Source: Flavobacteriaceae bacterium (GTDB lineage Bacteria; Bacteroidota; Bacteroidia; Flavobacteriales; Flavobacteriaceae). Taken from it: 58,434 nt of DNA. The position numbers and the translations under genes were made by a program. The stretch is from the NCBI GenBank assembly GCA_021647985.1, contig JAKITQ010000016.1:1-58434 (forward strand), written 5' to 3'. The notes beneath the pieces are model-generated. The model was not told the origin of the DNA, ran no database searches, and worked only from the letters and a program-made list of their open reading frames with translations. Of this stretch, positions 1-8,075 are shown piece by piece (position 1 is the first letter of the stretch; each line of letters begins with the position of its first letter).

Positions 1-2
1 TT

Positions 3-359
3 TCTACGGATGAGATCCAGTTTGGGGATAATGATAAATTGGCTGCCTTAACCGCATGTTTATTGCATGTTGACTTGGTTATTTTCGCATCCAATACCAA
101 TGGTATTTATACCAAAGAAACCATTGGCACAAAAAATCATCAAACGATTAAAGTTGTTCATGATATTTTAAAATTGCAGCAAGAAATTTCGGATGAAAAG
201 TCTTCTCATGGATCAGGTGGTATGCAATCAAAAATTGAAGCGGCAACTATTTTACAAAAAAATAATATTGAGACCTGGTTGGTAAACGGACTAGAAGATA
301 ATTTTATATTAAACGCCATAGCGGGAAAAACGAATTTTACAAAGATTATTAAATACTAA
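3..359 (+). CDS. proB: Glutamate 5-kinase, C-terminal part (partial at the window edge)
   Basis: The reading frame is open from the first bases of the window, so the 5' part lies outside. The visible 118 residues begin with the STDEIQFGDNDKLAA stretch and later carry GGMQSKIEAA. Both are hallmarks of the amino acid kinase fold of glutamate 5-kinase, which phosphorylates glutamate in the first step of proline synthesis. The protein ends shortly after the kinase fold, so the C-terminal PUA domain found in E. coli ProB is absent; short ProB proteins of this kind are common in this group. It sits at the head of an arginine gene run (argF', argB, argE, argH) in the same direction, which suggests a joint proline/arginine operon whose earlier genes lie upstream. 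Confidence 0.85.
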   Translation, partial: STDEIQFGDNDKLAALTACLLHVDLVIFASNTNGIYTKETIGTKNHQTIKVVHDILKLQQEISDEKSSHGSGGMQSKIEAATILQKNNIETWLVNGLEDNFILNAIAGKTNFTKIIKY

Positions 360-364
360 TTGTC

Positions 365-384
365 ATTCCCATGTAAATGGGAAT
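365..384. repeat. Perfect inverted repeat (REP-like) between proB and argF'
   Basis: The sequence ATTCCCAT-gtaa-ATGGGAAT is a perfect 8-bp stem with a 4-nt loop, preceded by GTC. It resembles the GTCATTCC...GGAATC palindromes scattered between bacterial genes. There is no T-tract after it, so it is not an obvious intrinsic terminator. It could act on mRNA stability between proB and argF'. Confidence 0.6.
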
Positions 385-411
385 CGTATGATATTTATAA
401 AAATTATTCAA

Positions 412-1362
412 ATGAATTATATATCAATTAACGACATAGATAATTTATCCGAATGGGTAAACGAAGCCATAGATCTTAAAAAAGATCCTTATCAATATCA
501 AGGTTTGGGAAAAAACAAAACCATTGGTATGTTGTTTTTTAACAATAGTTTACGTACCCGATTAAGCACGCAAAAAGCTGCAATGAATTTGGGTATGGAA
601 ACTATAGTTATGAATTTTGGGAGCGAAGGCTGGGCTTTAGAATTTGAGGATGGTGTTGTAATGGATCAAGGGAAATCTGAACATATTAAGGAAGCAGCCC
701 AAGTAATTTCACAATTTTGTGATGTGATTGCCATACGAGCGTTTGCTTCATTAAAAGACAAAGAAAAAGATTTGGCAGAAGAGGTTCTCACAGCTTTTGT
801 AAAATATGCCTCAGTACCCATTGTGAATATGGAAAGCTCGGTGGCTCATCCATTACAGGCTCTAGCAGATGCAATTACTTTGGAAGAATTTAAAGGGGTT
901 CAAAAACCTAAAGTAGTTTTAAGTTGGGCACCACATCCCAAAGCTTTACCACATGCTGTGGCAAACTCGTTTATTGAAATGATGCAGAAACAAGATGTTG
1001 ATTTTGTTATTACACACCCAAAGGGATATGAATTAAATCCTGAAGTTGTTAAAGATGCAATTGTTGAGTATGAACAGGATAAAGCTTTTGCAAATGCAGA
1101 CTTTATATATACAAAGAACTGGAGCGCATTTAATGATTATGGAAAGGTAATCTCTCAAAACAGAAACTGGACAATTACTAAAGATAAAATGGCCAAAACA
1201 AATAATGCTAAATTTATGCATTGCTTGCCGGTTAGGAGAAATGTGGTGGTAGCAGATGAAGTATTAGATAGTGAAAATTCATTGGTAATTGAACAGGCAA
1301 ATAACCGAACTTATGCCGCACAAATTGTGTTGAAAAAGATACTATCGAGTCAAAAGTCTTAA
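412..1362 (+). CDS. argF': N-acetyl/N-succinylornithine carbamoyltransferase
   Basis: This enzyme transfers a carbamoyl group to an acylated ornithine, giving acylcitrulline in the arginine route of Bacteroidota. The carbamoyl-phosphate motif SLRTR lies at residues 46-50 and HCLPVRR at 270-276. An ATG eight codons upstream (388) is in frame, but the start at 412 gives the family N-terminus and a 316-residue length close to the Bacteroides fragilis enzyme. In the loop that sets substrate choice (KSEH, residues 88-91) residue 89 is Ser. B. fragilis succinylornithine transcarbamylase has Pro at this place and Xanthomonas acetylornithine transcarbamylase has Glu. The gene lies between proB and argB in one run. 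The last codons run into a heptad-phased repeat. Confidence 0.9.
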   Translation: MNYISINDIDNLSEWVNEAIDLKKDPYQYQGLGKNKTIGMLFFNNSLRTRLSTQKAAMNLGMETIVMNFGSEGWALEFEDGVVMDQGKSEHIKEAAQVISQFCDVIAIRAFASLKDKEKDLAEEVLTAFVKYASVPIVNMESSVAHPLQALADAITLEEFKGVQKPKVVLSWAPHPKALPHAVANSFIEMMQKQDVDFVITHPKGYELNPEVVKDAIVEYEQDKAFANADFIYTKNWSAFNDYGKVISQNRNWTITKDKMAKTNNAKFMHCLPVRRNVVVADEVLDSENSLVIEQANNRTYAAQIVLKKILSSQKS

Positions 1363-1440
1363 TGTCAAAAGTCAAATGAAATTTGAGCTTTAGATTTTAA
1401 GACATTAAGACATTAAGACTTTCGACTTTAAGACTTAAAA
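1353..1440. repeat. Heptad-phased degenerate array between argF' and argB
   Basis: Around twelve units of about 7 nt follow one another (aaagtct, taatgtc, aaaagtc, ..., agacttt, cgacttt, aagactt), with one 8-nt slip in the middle. The array contains the argF' stop codon and fills the whole gap to argB, whose start codon follows directly. It belongs to the family of 7-nt phased arrays seen at many other places in this window. Confidence 0.6.
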
Positions 1441-1441
1441 G

Positions 1442-2215
1442 ATGAAACTAAAAATAATAAAAATAGGAGGTAATGTAATCAATAACAAAGCAGCTTTGAC
1501 TTCTTTTTTAGCGAATTTCTCGAAGGTAACAGAACCAAAAATTTTAGTACATGGTGGAGGTAAAAGAGCTACTGAAATGATTGCTAAATTGGGCTTGAAG
1601 CCAAAGATGATAAATGGAAGACGGGTGACCGATAATGCTTCTTTAGAGGTTGTTACCATGGTTTATGCAGGCTTATTGAATAAAAATATTACAGCTGAGC
1701 TTCAAAAAAATAATTGTAATGCCATTGGGTTATCGGGGGCAGATGCGAATAGCATTTTGGCGCACAAACGGATTGTTAAAGACATAGATTACGGTTTTGC
1801 TGGTGATGTAGATCAAGTAAATTCAAGTATCATAAAAATTTTGGTTACGAACAATTTGACCCCGGTTTTTTGTGCCATCACGCATGATGGTAATGGGCAA
1901 TTATTAAATACCAATGCAGATACTATTGCCGCTGAAATTGCCAAAGGGTTGAGTGCTGATTTTGAGGTAGAATTAATATATTGTTTTGAAAAATTAGGTG
2001 TTTTAACCGATGTTGATAATGATGATTCAGTTATCGAGTTAATCAATTCTAATTCCTTTCAAAGTTTAAAACAAAATGGCATTATCTCAGATGGTATGTT
2101 ACCCAAAATTGACAATTGTTTCCATGCCTTACAAAATGGTGTTGCAAAAGTAATTATCGGTAAACCGGAAGTAATTATCAATAAAAATTTAAAACATACA
2201 ACTTTAGTTTTATGA
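1442..2215 (+). CDS. argB: N-acylglutamate kinase (acetylglutamate kinase)
   Basis: The 257-residue protein is an amino acid kinase that phosphorylates an N-acylated glutamate in arginine synthesis. KIGGNVIN lies at residues 7-14 and the glycine-rich phosphate-binding HGGGK at 37-41. The NADT segment near residue 160 (LLNTNADTIAAEIAKGL) is typical of ArgB. Length fits the feedback-insensitive, short form without an N-terminal helix. Its last four bases overlap the start of the next gene (ATGA, 2212-2215), so translation is probably coupled. If the neighbouring transcarbamylase prefers succinylornithine, this kinase may act on N-succinylglutamate; that is inference. Confidence 0.92.
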   Translation: MKLKIIKIGGNVINNKAALTSFLANFSKVTEPKILVHGGGKRATEMIAKLGLKPKMINGRRVTDNASLEVVTMVYAGLLNKNITAELQKNNCNAIGLSGADANSILAHKRIVKDIDYGFAGDVDQVNSSIIKILVTNNLTPVFCAITHDGNGQLLNTNADTIAAEIAKGLSADFEVELIYCFEKLGVLTDVDNDDSVIELINSNSFQSLKQNGIISDGMLPKIDNCFHALQNGVAKVIIGKPEVIINKNLKHTTLVL

Positions 2216-3297
2216 TTTCAAAATTGACAATAGAAGCAATAGAATTGCTCAAAAACTTAATTGAAACGGAATCGTTTTCAGGAAATGAAGATAAAACGGC
2301 TTTGTTAATTCAAGCGTGGTTCGAACAAAATGAAATTCCGTTACAACGTGATAATAACAATATTTGGGCGCTAAATAAACATTTTGATGCCACTAAGCCT
2401 ACGATTTTATTAAACTCACATCATGATACAGTAAAGCCAAATAAGGGTTATTCAAAAAATCCGTTTCAGGCCGAAGTGATTGATGGTAAATTATTTGGTT
2501 TAGGAAGTAATGATGCTGGCGGTTGTTTGGTTTCGTTGATCGCAACTTTTACCTATTTTTATGATTTTAAAGATTTAAAATATAATTTAATAATTCTGGC
2601 TTCGGCAGAAGAAGAAAATTCGGGTGATCGAGGTATTAGAAGTGTAATTCCTCAAATTCCTAAAATAGATTTTGCTATTGTAGGAGAACCAACTTTAATG
2701 CATTTGGCTATTGCCGAAAAAGGCCTGTTGGTTTTAGATTGTTATGCGCATGGTATGGCAGGTCATGCCGCACACGGTTTGGGTGATAATTCAATTTATA
2801 AAGCCATGGAAGCCATAAAGTGGATTGAGAATTTCAAATTTCCTAAAACATCAGCAACTTTGGGTGAAGTAAAAATGACCGTTACACAAATTAATGCAGG
2901 AAATCAGCACAATGTTATTCCTGCAGTTTGTCATTTTGTTGTAGACATTAGAGTGATAGACCAATATAGTAATTTAGAGGTTTTAGAAATAGTAAAACAA
3001 AATTTAAATATAGAAGTAAAAGCAAGGTCATTAAATTTAAATGCTTCCTCCATTTCAAAACAACATGCTATAGTACAAGCAGGCATGGAGATTGGAAGAG
3101 AAATTTATGGTTCACCAACCTTGTCAGATCAGTCTAATTTAACTTGTCCGTCATTAAAATTAGGGCCAGGAGATTCACACCGATCACATACTGCCGATGA
3201 GTTTATTAACATAGATGAGGTGGAAGAAGGGATAAAGTTATACGTTGATTTGTTGATGCGTGTAATTTGTGAAGATTTAAAACAAATAAACAAATAA
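2212..3297 (+). CDS. argE: M20-family acylornithine/acylcitrulline deacylase
   Basis: A zinc-dependent M20 amidohydrolase of 361 residues that removes the acyl group to free citrulline or ornithine. Metal-binding residues are visible in order: HHD at 70-72, the bridging Asp101 in GSNDAGG, the catalytic/metal Glu pair at 133-134 in SAEEEN, GEPT further on, and a late His in GDSHRSHTADEF. Position after the N-acylornithine transcarbamylase suggests the true substrate is N-acetyl- or N-succinylcitrulline rather than acetylornithine. The start overlaps argB by 4 nt. The C-terminal LKQINK is encoded inside an 8-nt tandem repeat. Confidence 0.88.
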   Translation: MISKLTIEAIELLKNLIETESFSGNEDKTALLIQAWFEQNEIPLQRDNNNIWALNKHFDATKPTILLNSHHDTVKPNKGYSKNPFQAEVIDGKLFGLGSNDAGGCLVSLIATFTYFYDFKDLKYNLIILASAEEENSGDRGIRSVIPQIPKIDFAIVGEPTLMHLAIAEKGLLVLDCYAHGMAGHAAHGLGDNSIYKAMEAIKWIENFKFPKTSATLGEVKMTVTQINAGNQHNVIPAVCHFVVDIRVIDQYSNLEVLEIVKQNLNIEVKARSLNLNASSISKQHAIVQAGMEIGREIYGSPTLSDQSNLTCPSLKLGPGDSHRSHTADEFINIDEVEEGIKLYVDLLMRVICEDLKQINK

Positions 3298-3327
3298 ACA
3301 AATAATCAGATCAACTAATAAACAAAT
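3281..3327. repeat. Octamer tandem repeat at the argE 3' end
   Basis: Three near-perfect copies of the octamer aacaaata, followed by degenerate copies, span the last codons and stop codon of argE and reach almost to the argH start. It resembles the 7-nt arrays elsewhere in the window in position (over a stop codon) but has an 8-nt period. Confidence 0.65.
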
Positions 3328-3332
3328 GAAAT

Positions 3333-4613
3333 ATGAAACTTTGGGACAAAGGATATAATACAGATAAAAAAATAGATATTTTCACTGTTGGAAATGATAG
3401 AGAATTAGATTTAGTTCTGGCGAAATACGATGTTATTGGTTCGTTGGCTCATGCAAAAATGTTACATAAGATAGGCTTACTAAGTGAAGTGGAAATAGAT
3501 TCTGTTGAAAAAGAATTGGATATTATTTTAAAAAGTATTCAAGAAGGAGACTTTACCATTGAAGATACTTTTGAAGATGTGCATTCAAAAGTAGAGTTTT
3601 TACTGACCCAAAAACTTGGAGATACAGGTAAAAAAATTCATACAGCTCGTTCTAGAAATGATCAGGTTTTGGTAGACGTACATTTGTATTTAAAAGATGA
3701 ATTGAAAGAGATAAAAAACCAAACCAAAGAACTGTTCGATCTTTTGATCGACTTGTCAAACAAATACAAAAAGGTACTTTTACCTGGTTATACCCACTTA
3801 CAAATTGCCATGCCTTCCTCTTTTGGAATGTGGTTTTCTGCCTATGCCGAGAGTTTGATTGATGATGTTTACTTTTTGAATGCAGCATTTAAAGTAGTGG
3901 ATCAAAATCCTTTAGGTTCAGCTGCGGGTTATGGAAGTTCTTTTCCTATTGATAGAGATGACACAACGAAAACCATGGGGTTTGATACTTTAAAATACAA
4001 TTCGGTAGCAGCGCAAATGAGTCGAGGTAAAACTGAAAAATCTGTTGCTTTTGCCATGAGTTCTGTAGCAGGCACCTTGTCAAAATTCGCTTATGACATT
4101 TGCTTGTATATGAGTCAGAATTTTGGTTTTGTTTCTTTTCCAGATGAATTGACCACTGGTTCGAGTATTATGCCGCATAAGAAAAATCCTGATGTATTTG
4201 AACTAATTAGAGGAAAATGTAATAAAATTCAAGCTTTGCCTTTTGAACTGACACTGATTTCTAATAATTTACCAAGTGGTTATCACAGAGATTTACAATT
4301 GCTCAAGGAAGGGTTGCTACCTGCGATTCAAACCTTAAAATCTTGTTTAGAAATGTTTACTTACTCTTTACAAAATATTCAAGTAAATAAAAATATTTTA
4401 AATAATGATTTGTACGATTATTTATTTAGTGTTGAAGATGTTAATGAATTGGTTCAAAATGGAATACCATTTAGAGATGCCTATAAAATTGTGGGTAAAA
4501 ATATAGAAAATGGAACATTTAAACCAGACAAAAATGTGAAACATACTCATTTGGGAAGTGTTGGTAATTTGGCTTTAAAAGAGATACAAGATAAAATGAA
4601 GCAAGCTTTATGA
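3333..4613 (+). CDS. argH: Argininosuccinate lyase
   Basis: Cleaves argininosuccinate to arginine and fumarate, the last step of arginine synthesis. The protein has 426 residues and belongs to the fumarase/aspartase superfamily. TARSRND (104-110) is the conserved region 1, and GSSIMPHKKNPD (276-287) is the signature loop carrying the catalytic Ser. Slightly shorter than the E. coli enzyme (about 457), as usual for this phylum. It ends the plus-strand arginine run and faces pabB, whose stop codon is only nine bases away on the opposite strand. Confidence 0.95.
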   Translation: MKLWDKGYNTDKKIDIFTVGNDRELDLVLAKYDVIGSLAHAKMLHKIGLLSEVEIDSVEKELDIILKSIQEGDFTIEDTFEDVHSKVEFLLTQKLGDTGKKIHTARSRNDQVLVDVHLYLKDELKEIKNQTKELFDLLIDLSNKYKKVLLPGYTHLQIAMPSSFGMWFSAYAESLIDDVYFLNAAFKVVDQNPLGSAAGYGSSFPIDRDDTTKTMGFDTLKYNSVAAQMSRGKTEKSVAFAMSSVAGTLSKFAYDICLYMSQNFGFVSFPDELTTGSSIMPHKKNPDVFELIRGKCNKIQALPFELTLISNNLPSGYHRDLQLLKEGLLPAIQTLKSCLEMFTYSLQNIQVNKNILNNDLYDYLFSVEDVNELVQNGIPFRDAYKIVGKNIENGTFKPDKNVKHTHLGSVGNLALKEIQDKMKQAL

Positions 4614-4622
4614 ATTAGTGTT

Positions 4623-5924
4623 TTAAGCGGTTAAAGCCTTCTTCATTGCCGCTGCTTTGATCATACATTCTTCGTATTCTTTGTCAATATTAGATTTTGA
4701 AGTAATTGCACCACCAACGGTAAAAGACACATGTTTTTTTGTTTGATTATATAGAATACTACGAATTACAACATTAAAGTCAAAATCATTATCTGGAGTA
4801 AAATAACCTACTGCTCCTGAATATAATCCGCGTTTGGTTTCTTCTTGTTCTTCAATAATTTTCATGGCAGATATTTTTGGAGCTCCTGTCATACTGCCCA
4901 TTGGAAATAAAGTTTTTATGATATCAACAGAGCCTTTATTTGTATCAACTTTTGATACTACTGTTGAAATTAATTGATGAACCTGTTTAAAAGTTTGAAC
5001 ATTACAAAGTTTTTCTACTTGTACACTTCCTTTTAAAGCTGTTTTTGATAAATCATTTCTTACTAAATCAACAATCATGATGTTTTCAGTTCTTTCTTTT
5101 GGATCATTAAAAAGCTGGTTCGCCAATTCTTGGTCGGCTTTATTATTTGCTAATCTTCTGGCTGTACCTTTAATTGGTTGGCTAATAATTTTAGTATCTT
5201 CTTTTTTAACAAACCTTTCTGGTGAAGCTGAAAGTAGAAATTTGTCTTTAATTTTTAAAAATGTGGCAAATGGTGCGCCAGAAATTGCATTTAATTTCTG
5301 ATAAACTTCCAAAGGGTTTATTGTGGCATTTTGTGCATAAAATTCCTGGCAAAAATTCACTTCATAAATATCACCACGATGAATATGGTTTAAAATGGTT
5401 CTTAGCTTATTAGAATATTTATTTTTTGAAAATTTTTGTTGGATTTGAAAATCACCTTGCTTTGGTATTTTAATTTCTTTATGGCCATTAATTTCTGCCA
5501 AATCGCTTTCAATTTCATTTTCAAATTCACTTAAGTATTGAACTTCCAACGTATTGCCTTTTATAAAGAATATCTTTTTTGGTTGAAAAAAATACAGGTC
5601 TGAAAACCCTAATAGATCAATATTTTTTGAGTTTAATAATTCAAGATCATTTTTTAGGTCATAGCCCAAATAGCCAAAAATATAATCTTTACAGAAATTT
5701 TTAAATGTATTTAATTTTATAAAAGCATTTTTGTAATTACAGTCTATATAAGTATATGCATCTACGGCTAATATAAGCTCGTAAGAAGTGTATTTTTGAC
5801 TGTAATTATTGCTATCCATCCATGAAAACACCTCAAATTGCTGCATCCAGTTTATCAAACTAGTTTTGAATTGAGTGGGATGCTCTAAATGTATTTTTTT
5901 TGATATTCTTTTCACTTTATCCAA
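4623..5924 (-). CDS. pabB: Aminodeoxychorismate synthase component I
   Basis: A chorismate-binding enzyme of 433 residues that makes 4-amino-4-deoxychorismate for folate. The C-terminal half has the family blocks: IKGTARR, the DLVRNDLS block, MGSMTGAPK and the final EYEECMIKAAAMKKAL. The N-terminal third is less conserved. The furthest upstream start is TTG at 5924, with GTG three codons later; no ATG is near, so the start is uncertain by a few codons. No glutamine amidotransferase partner (pabA) is next to it here. TrpE is the main alternative, but the lone context favours PabB. Confidence 0.85.
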   Translation of the reverse strand: MDKVKRISKKIHLEHPTQFKTSLINWMQQFEVFSWMDSNNYSQKYTSYELILAVDAYTYIDCNYKNAFIKLNTFKNFCKDYIFGYLGYDLKNDLELLNSKNIDLLGFSDLYFFQPKKIFFIKGNTLEVQYLSEFENEIESDLAEINGHKEIKIPKQGDFQIQQKFSKNKYSNKLRTILNHIHRGDIYEVNFCQEFYAQNATINPLEVYQKLNAISGAPFATFLKIKDKFLLSASPERFVKKEDTKIISQPIKGTARRLANNKADQELANQLFNDPKERTENIMIVDLVRNDLSKTALKGSVQVEKLCNVQTFKQVHQLISTVVSKVDTNKGSVDIIKTLFPMGSMTGAPKISAMKIIEEQEETKRGLYSGAVGYFTPDNDFDFNVVIRSILYNQTKKHVSFTVGGAITSKSNIDKEYEECMIKAAAMKKALTA

Positions 5925-5970
5925 TAATCATATCAATATTCTCAATGAGGTATTCTATTAGAATTAATTA

Positions 5971-5978
5971 CAAAAATA
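5971..5978 (-). promoter_or_regulatory. Promoter -7 box candidate for pabB
   Basis: Minus-strand TATTTTTG fits the Bacteroidota TAnnTTTG box, about 47 bases upstream of the pabB start region. No clear -33 TTG is visible. Confidence 0.4.
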
Positions 5979-5998
5979 TTGAGCTGTTTTTGAAGTTA

Positions 5999-6451
5999 TT
6001 AAGAGGAATGATCTGCAATAATTTTCCATTCTCCATTTATTTTTTTTAAAATTATAGAAAACATGCCATTGGCATCTCCTACAGTTCTTTTTAAATGAAA
6101 CTCACCAATTACTAAAAAAACATCTTTGGTCAATTGGTCAAATTCTAATAATTTAAAGTTTAAAACACCTGTATAATCTTTACTAGGATAATTTTTTATG
6201 TAATTATCTAAGGTTGCTTGCCATCCGTAAGTAATACCATTATGACCAACAAATTTTAAATCGTCGGATTTGATATAACCCTGCATAAAAGCTTCAATAT
6301 CACCATTGCTCCAATCTTTTGCTTGTTGTTGCATCATTTTCGTAATTTCTAAGTTCGATTTTACATAAGAATCAGACAAACTTTTTTCTTGTCCGTTTAT
6401 AGCGAGAACAAAGAAAACTAAAAGGCTAAATAATATATAATTACGTTTCAT
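5999..6451 (-). CDS. Secreted SnoaL/DUF4440-like protein
   Basis: A 150-residue protein with an N-terminal signal peptide (hydrophobic FSLLVFFVLAINGQ followed by cleavage after the Gln region). The rest looks like a single NTF2-like fold: QQAKDWSNGDIEAFMQGYIKSDDLKFVG near the start and a terminal GEWKIIADHSS, both typical of the SnoaL-like DUF4440 group. No catalytic function can be read. It lies ten bases downstream of lpdA and is probably cotranscribed with it. Periplasmic location is inferred from the signal peptide. Confidence 0.75.
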   Translation of the reverse strand: MKRNYILFSLLVFFVLAINGQEKSLSDSYVKSNLEITKMMQQQAKDWSNGDIEAFMQGYIKSDDLKFVGHNGITYGWQATLDNYIKNYPSKDYTGVLNFKLLEFDQLTKDVFLVIGEFHLKRTVGDANGMFSIILKKINGEWKIIADHSS

Positions 6452-6461
6452 CTAAATAATT

Positions 6462-7862
6462 TTAACTGTGAATTGCTCTTCCATTAACGGCCAAACAGGC
6501 TTCTTTAATGGCTTCAGTAAAGGTGGGGTGTGCATGACTCATTCTGGCAACATCTTCACTTGATGCCCTAAATTCCATGGCAACAACTGCCTCAGCAATC
6601 ATATCGGCGGCACGAGCACCAATCATATGAACTCCTAAAATTTCATCGGTTTTCGCATCTGCCAAAACTTTAACCTGTCCTTCAATGTCCATGCTTGCTC
6701 TGGCTCTGCCTAAAGCTCTCATTGGAAAAGAACCAACTTTATATTCTACACTAGCTTCTTTTAATTGCTCTTCTGTTTGACCAACTGCAGCCACTTCTGG
6801 CCAAGTATAAACCACACCAGGAATCAAGTTGTAATTGATATGCGGTTTTTGTCCGGCAATATATTCAGCAACCAAAGTGCCTTCTTCTTCGGCTTTATGG
6901 GCTAACATGGCACCGGTAATTACATCGCCAATTGCAAAAATATTAGGGCTTGTTGTTTGTAAATGCTCGTTGGTTTGGATTTGACCTCTTTCATTAATAG
7001 TAATCCCTGCATTTTCGGCCATTAAACCATCAGTATAAGGTTTTCTGCCAACAGAAACCAAACAGTAGTCTCCTTTAAATTCTATAGGGTTTCCTTTTTT
7101 ATCATTAGCAATAACGATTACTTCTTTATCGGAAGTTGTTACTGATGTAACTTTGTGACTAGTATAAAATTTAACACCTTGTTTTTTTAGTGATTTTTGC
7201 AATTCTTTTTGCAACATACCATCCATAGTTGGAACAATTTTTGGCATATATTCAATAACAGAAACATCGGCTCCTAATCGTTTATAAACCGAACCTAATT
7301 CTAACCCAATTACGCCACCTCCAATTACAATTAAATGTTTCGGAATTTCTTTTAAACGCAAAGCTTCCGTTGAGCTAATTACTCTTTTTTTATCGATCTT
7401 TATAAAAGGCAAACTCGCAGGTTTAGAACCCGTTGCGATAATAGTATGTTTGGCTTCAATAATTTCGATATCTCCTTCTGCGGAAGCGATATTAATATGT
7501 GTGGCATCTTTAAAAGAACCAACACCCTGAAACATTGTAACTTTATTTTTATCCATTAAAAAATTAATACCACCTGACGTTTGCGCTACTACTTCATCTT
7601 TACGCGCAATCATTTGCTCAAAATTAACTTTTACTTCTTTGATATCAATACCGTGTTTTTCAAAATGATTCACAGCATTGTGGTAATGATGAGAAGAATC
7701 TAATAATGCTTTAGATGGAATGCAACCTACGTTTAAGCATGTGCCACCAAGGGTATTGTATTTTTCAATAATTGCAGTTTTTAAACCGAGTTGGGCACAA
7801 CGAATTGCTGAAACGTATCCTCCTGGTCCTGATCCAATAACTACTACATCAAATGATTTCAT
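6462..7862 (-). CDS. lpdA: Dihydrolipoyl dehydrogenase
   Basis: The E3 subunit shared by the 2-oxo acid dehydrogenase complexes; it reoxidises dihydrolipoamide with NAD+. The 466-residue protein has the FAD-binding GSGPGG (10-15), the redox-active disulfide in GGTCLNVGCIPSK (Cys42 and Cys47), a second dinucleotide fold (VIGGGVIGLELG) and the C-terminal catalytic HAHPTFTEAIKE. Length is standard. No E1 or E2 gene is adjacent, which is common for lpdA in this group. A good -7 promoter box lies 24-31 bases upstream of the start. Confidence 0.96.
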   Translation of the reverse strand: MKSFDVVVIGSGPGGYVSAIRCAQLGLKTAIIEKYNTLGGTCLNVGCIPSKALLDSSHHYHNAVNHFEKHGIDIKEVKVNFEQMIARKDEVVAQTSGGINFLMDKNKVTMFQGVGSFKDATHINIASAEGDIEIIEAKHTIIATGSKPASLPFIKIDKKRVISSTEALRLKEIPKHLIVIGGGVIGLELGSVYKRLGADVSVIEYMPKIVPTMDGMLQKELQKSLKKQGVKFYTSHKVTSVTTSDKEVIVIANDKKGNPIEFKGDYCLVSVGRKPYTDGLMAENAGITINERGQIQTNEHLQTTSPNIFAIGDVITGAMLAHKAEEEGTLVAEYIAGQKPHINYNLIPGVVYTWPEVAAVGQTEEQLKEASVEYKVGSFPMRALGRARASMDIEGQVKVLADAKTDEILGVHMIGARAADMIAEAVVAMEFRASSEDVARMSHAHPTFTEAIKEACLAVNGRAIHS

Positions 7863-7885
7863 TTATTTATTTTTTAGTTGGATTG

Positions 7886-7893
7886 CAAAAGTA
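7886..7893 (-). promoter_or_regulatory. Promoter -7 box for lpdA
   Basis: On the minus strand the sequence reads TACTTTTG, a perfect TAnnTTTG match, placed to give a short leader before the lpdA ATG at 7862. Confidence 0.55.
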
Positions 7894-8075
7894 AGGAATA
7901 ATAAACATTTTATTTACTATTTTAATTATCCTAAAGTCTTTACTATTCGCAAAACTAGAAAGTACATGGTTGAGGTTTGAATACCCAAATTTAAATCCAT
8001 GAGTCAATGAAGTCACAGGTTATAATATTCCTGTTTTTGGGTTTAGGACTTCCTAGGGGTTTTATAACTTTTAAA

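Noticed and set aside
7720..7980. 86-codon plus-strand frame over the lpdA start
   Set aside because: Mostly antisense to lpdA and it crosses the lpdA promoter; no recognisable features.
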